A stretch of 7,661 nt of DNA from Candidatus Firestoneibacteriota bacterium (GTDB lineage: Bacteria > Oederibacteriota > JAAXVQ01), in contig JAAXVQ010000085.1 in NCBI GenBank assembly GCA_013335425.1, forward strand, positions 1-7,661, in the 5' to 3' direction. Below the pieces are notes generated by a model, which did not search any database, had not been told where the DNA came from, and saw only the letters and a program-made list of their open reading frames with translations. The first letter of the stretch is position 1, and every line of letters begins with the position of its first letter. A program made the position numbers and the translations under genes. Shown one piece after another: positions 6,003 through 7,661 of this stretch.

Positions 6003-6197
6003 CTACTTTTTGCTTTCCGCGTTTCCGGGTTTGATTTTGTTGCCCCAAGTCCACGGCTTCGCCGCGCGGACCGTTTTGCCCAAAGCCGACAGCCCCTCGG
6101 CCGGTTTAGCCCCGCTTAAAACCGGCTCGGCTGAATTTGCCTGCTTTTGATACCAACTGCTTTTCCAGACGGAATTTTTATAATCAAAAGAACGCAT
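6003..6197 (-). CDS. Small basic protein of unknown function, first gene of the flagellar operon
   Basis: I do not recognise this 64-residue protein. It is basic (about 12 Lys/Arg against 4 Asp/Glu) and rich in Ser, Ala and Lys. It has four tryptophans in two pairs (W11/W15 and W49/W51), no cysteine and no hydrophobic segment, so it is probably cytosolic or exported unfolded. It appears to be a real gene: AAAGGAG lies six nt before ATG 6195-6197 (an adjacent ATG at 6200 is too close to it). It is the first reading frame after a strong sigma-54 promoter, and its stop codon is built into the flgF ribosome site (TAGGAGG). The context suggests a role in rod assembly or its regulation, but this is inference from position only. 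Confidence 0.72.
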   Translation of the reverse strand: MRSFDYKNSVWKSSWYQKQANSAEPVLSGAKPAEGLSALGKTVRAAKPWTWGNKIKPGNAESKK

Positions 6198-6228
6198 CAT
6201 AGTCTCCTTTCAATCTGCCCATCTAGAA

Positions 6229-6244
6229 AGCAAAACACGGGCCA
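6229..6244 (-). promoter_or_regulatory. Sigma-54 (RpoN) promoter of the flagellar operon
   Basis: On the minus strand the site reads TGGCCCG-TGTT-TTGCT, against the consensus TGGCACG-N4-TTGCW. One base differs and the critical GG-N10-GC spacing is exact: GG at plus positions 6242-6243, GC at 6230-6231. The predicted start is near 6218, about 20 nt before the small gene's ATG and just upstream of its AAAGGAG. Sigma-54 control of rod and ring genes through an FlrC/FlbD/FleQ-like activator is known in several diderm groups; no activator gene is in this window. Confidence 0.85.
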
Positions 6245-6283
6245 AAAATAGGATAAATCCCGACAAAATAATATGCCTATTTT
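6245..6283. repeat. Inverted repeat directly upstream of the sigma-54 -24 element
   Basis: AAAATAGG (6245-6252) and CCTATTTT (6276-6283) form a perfect eight-bp inverted repeat with a 23-nt AT-rich spacer. It abuts the -24 box, so it could bind a regulator or a DNA-bending protein. It could also be chance in an AT-rich stretch. Confidence 0.4.
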
Positions 6284-6455
6284 AAAGGGCTTTTCGTGGA
6301 GCTGTTAAACGCTCTCCTCCGGGTCCTGGAAAAATACGGATCTCGTTCCATAGTTTTTAACCACACCTAGGGAGTTGATTCCATACTCGGGCAGACCCGG
6401 CACTCCAAATTTCTTGCCCGGATTCTCCCGGGAGTTTATGCGCCAACCGGGTTTA
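6284..6455. other. Non-coding upstream region between the divergent promoters
   Basis: Together with the flanking promoters this makes a gap of about 300 bp with no credible gene. It holds a short palindrome GAGC-N8-GCTC (6299-6314) and the inverted repeat CGGGCA/TGCCCG (6388-6393 and 6415-6420). These lie roughly 60 to 190 bp upstream of the sigma-54 promoter, the usual distance for enhancer-binding-protein sites. I cannot assign a specific binding motif. A plus-strand reading frame starting at 6375 is out of frame with the methyltransferase gene and runs into it, so it is not counted. Confidence 0.5.
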
Positions 6456-6464
6456 TGCTATAAT
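6456..6464 (+). promoter_or_regulatory. Extended -10 (sigma-70-type) promoter of the methyltransferase gene
   Basis: TGCTATAAT is a perfect extended -10 element (TGn plus TATAAT at 6459-6464). No good -35 exists; TTATGC (6436-6441, 17-bp spacer) matches poorly, which extended -10 promoters tolerate. Transcription should begin near 6471, leaving a leader of about 30 nt before ATG 6502. This rules out an in-frame ATG at 6463, which would lie inside the promoter. Confidence 0.75.
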
Positions 6465-6501
6465 GCCCTGCCTCGTATCAGCACCCCCGCGAAAGGAAGC
6501 T

Positions 6502-7191
6502 ATGCCCCAGACGGTTTCCCAATACAATGCGGAAAGAGCCTTTGCCATCAATTTTCAGGAAAGCCGTCTGAAAAAAGCGGCGCAACTCATCTCGTCTTTG
6601 CGCGCCGGCGCCATGCTCGATATCGGCTGTTCCACCGGAACCTGGGCCCTCTATTGGAAAAATCTCGGTTGGACCGTAACCGGGGTGGACGTCAACCCCT
6701 CAGCCGTGGACGCTGCGGTAAAAAACGGCGTGACCGCCCGCTGCTGCGATTTAAATGCCGCGCCCTTGCCTTTTTCAGACGCAACCTTTGATTTGATTTT
6801 CGCCGGAGAAGTCATTGAACATATTGTGGATACGGATTTCTTCTTAAAGGAATTGACGCGTTGCGTGAAACCCGGCGGGCACGTGCTGCTCACCACGCCG
6901 AATTTAGCTTCCCTGGAAAACCGCCTCCGGTTGTTGCTGGGCAAGTACCCGCGTTGGTTGGATTATCGCCTGACGGATTGCGGGCATGTCCGCGGCTATA
7001 CCCTGGGCGCGCTGAAAAACCAGCTAGACGCACAGGGCCTGCGGGTCCGCCGCTGCCTGGGCAACTGGGTGCCCTTTTTACCCCAGTCGTGGATGGACGA
7101 TGTGCGTTTCCCCTGGTTGGCGCCAACCGGCACCTGGCTGCCGGGTTTATCCATGGATTTAATTGTGTTGGCCCAAAAACAGCCTGCCTAA
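6502..7191 (+). CDS. Class I SAM-dependent methyltransferase
   Basis: The 229-residue protein has a Rossmann-type methyltransferase core of the Methyltransf_11/UbiG-like group. It shows motif I DIGCSTG (40-46) for S-adenosylmethionine and the acidic residue in GVDVNP (61-66). FDLIFAGEVIEH (96-107) ends strand 4, and CVKPGGHVLLTTPN (121-134) is the post-strand motif. The C-terminal part is hydrophobic and Trp/Pro-rich and ends in GLSMDLIVLAQK, as in many sugar- or lipid-modifying members. The substrate cannot be read from the sequence. ATG 6502 has AAAGGA a few nt upstream. It is transcribed away from the flagellar operon from its own extended -10 promoter, so a flagellar role is not implied. 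No clear terminator follows; only a weak GGGCGG/CCGCCC pairing with a long loop is seen near 7208-7241. Confidence 0.88.
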   Translation: MPQTVSQYNAERAFAINFQESRLKKAAQLISSLRAGAMLDIGCSTGTWALYWKNLGWTVTGVDVNPSAVDAAVKNGVTARCCDLNAAPLPFSDATFDLIFAGEVIEHIVDTDFFLKELTRCVKPGGHVLLTTPNLASLENRLRLLLGKYPRWLDYRLTDCGHVRGYTLGALKNQLDAQGLRVRRCLGNWVPFLPQSWMDDVRFPWLAPTGTWLPGLSMDLIVLAQKQPA

Positions 7192-7225
7192 AAAATTTTC
7201 CTCTTGCCGGGCGGCGAAATAATAT

Positions 7226-7255
7226 TTGCAACCTTCCCGCCCCCCTTTGCATACT
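7226..7255 (+). promoter_or_regulatory. Weak candidate sigma-70 promoter for the Spy/CpxP-like gene
   Basis: TTGCAA (7226-7231) and CATACT (7250-7255), 18 bp apart, each match the consensus at 4 of 6 positions. They lie about 40 nt before the next gene, with a C-rich spacer. A separate promoter is reasonable because about 100 bp separate the two genes, but the match is poor. Confidence 0.28.
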
Positions 7256-7293
7256 AATCTACAGATGGCCAAAAAGGATGGAGAGGAGAAAAA

Positions 7294-7661
7294 ATGATTA
7301 TCGCAAAGCACGGCAGGACCCAAGTAGGCAGTCTGATCTTGGGGGGAATGCTGTTGTTAGGCTTGGCCGCAACCGCGGCCGCCAACCCCATGCATGACGG
7401 ACCTGAAGGTGGAAAATCTGGAGCCCCAGCCATGGCACATGACCGGGATTTCGCCCGAAGCTTGGATTTGACAGCCCAGCAACGGGAAACATTACAGGCC
7501 GACAGGCTCGCTCGGGGAAAACGTCTGATCCAATTGCAGGCGGACAAAAAGATCTTGCGGTTGGAGCTCGAGGCTCTCGTAGAACAGGACGCCCCGGACA
7601 TGGGCAAGATCGAATCCTTAGCCGGTAAAATCGGCGATGTCCAAACCAAGCTGATCGTGGA
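7294..7661 (+). CDS. Spy/CpxP-like periplasmic protein (N-terminal part, cut by window edge)
   Basis: Codons 1-122 are present and the end lies outside the window. A signal peptide (residues 1 to about 30, hydrophobic core LILGGMLLLGLAATAAA) is followed by a short Met/His/Gly/Pro-rich segment (NPMHDG, PAMAHD). A long charged helical region starts with SLDLTAQQRETLQADRLARG (56-75). The LTxxQ-like motif and the Gln/Leu/Lys helices resemble the Spy/CpxP/metal-resistance superfamily (periplasmic chaperones or metal-binding stress proteins). ATG 7294 is preceded by GAGGAG with a 6-nt spacer. This superfamily is low in identity, so the function (folding stress or metal binding) is tentative. The cut end prevents a length check. 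Confidence 0.68.
   Translation, partial: MIIAKHGRTQVGSLILGGMLLLGLAATAAANPMHDGPEGGKSGAPAMAHDRDFARSLDLTAQQRETLQADRLARGKRLIQLQADKKILRLELEALVEQDAPDMGKIESLAGKIGDVQTKLIV

Noticed and set aside
6463..6501. Upstream start for the methyltransferase adding 13 residues
   Set aside because: The ATG is inside the TATAAT promoter box and has no ribosome site; ATG 6502 has one.
7254..7649. Minus-strand frame opposite the Spy/CpxP-like gene
   Set aside because: The plus-strand frame has a ribosome site, a signal peptide and a family-like helical motif; the antisense frame has none.
1..7661. CRISPR arrays, tRNA or rRNA genes, transposases
   Set aside because: I saw no regularly spaced repeats, no tRNA or rRNA signatures and no transposase-like coding sequence in the window.

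Overview
This window comes from a diderm, flagellated bacterium. The L-ring and P-ring genes flgH and flgI imply an outer membrane. By eye the DNA is moderately GC-rich with AT-rich regulatory gaps. The gene order flgF-flgG-flgA-flgH-flgI-flgJ-flgM-flgN-flgK resembles Desulfovibrio/Geobacter-type lineages and some uncultivated diderm phyla. Together with a sigma-54-type promoter it points to a Desulfobacterota-like (or Nitrospirota/Omnitrophota-like) organism, but the sequence alone does not fix the taxon.

Positions 1-6200 are one minus-strand flagellar cluster, transcribed right to left. A small uncharacterised gene (6003-6197) lies about 20 nt downstream of a very good GG-N10-GC sigma-54 promoter (6229-6244). 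It is followed by flgF and flgG (rod), flgA (P-ring chaperone), flgH (L-ring), flgI (P-ring) and a short flgJ (rod-binding domain only). A 125-bp AT-rich gap with a possible internal promoter then precedes flgM (anti-sigma-28), flgN (chaperone for the hook-filament junction proteins) and the first 69 codons of flgK, which runs off the left edge. Most junctions are tight. At three of them the stop codon of one gene sits inside the Shine-Dalgarno of the next. The exceptions are the 125-bp flgJ-flgM gap and a gap of about 210 bp between flgH and flgI. The latter holds a nested, three-hairpin, GC-rich intergenic repeat.

Positions 6201-6501 are a divergent regulatory region. The sigma-54 promoter faces left and an extended -10 promoter (TGCTATAAT) faces right. 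Rightward lie a class I SAM-dependent methyltransferase (6502-7191) and the start of a secreted Spy/CpxP-like helical protein (7294 to the window end). Neither is an obvious flagellar gene.

The rod, ring and regulatory genes form a coherent programme. FlgF/FlgG build the rod, FlgJ caps or guides it, FlgA helps assemble the FlgI P-ring and FlgH forms the L-ring. FlgM is presumably exported when the hook is complete, which would free sigma-28, while FlgN escorts FlgK. The unusual points are a FlgM about twice the normal length, a FlgH with no lipobox cysteine, the unknown small lead gene and the repeat inserted inside the operon. I see no sign of a wholly new system.
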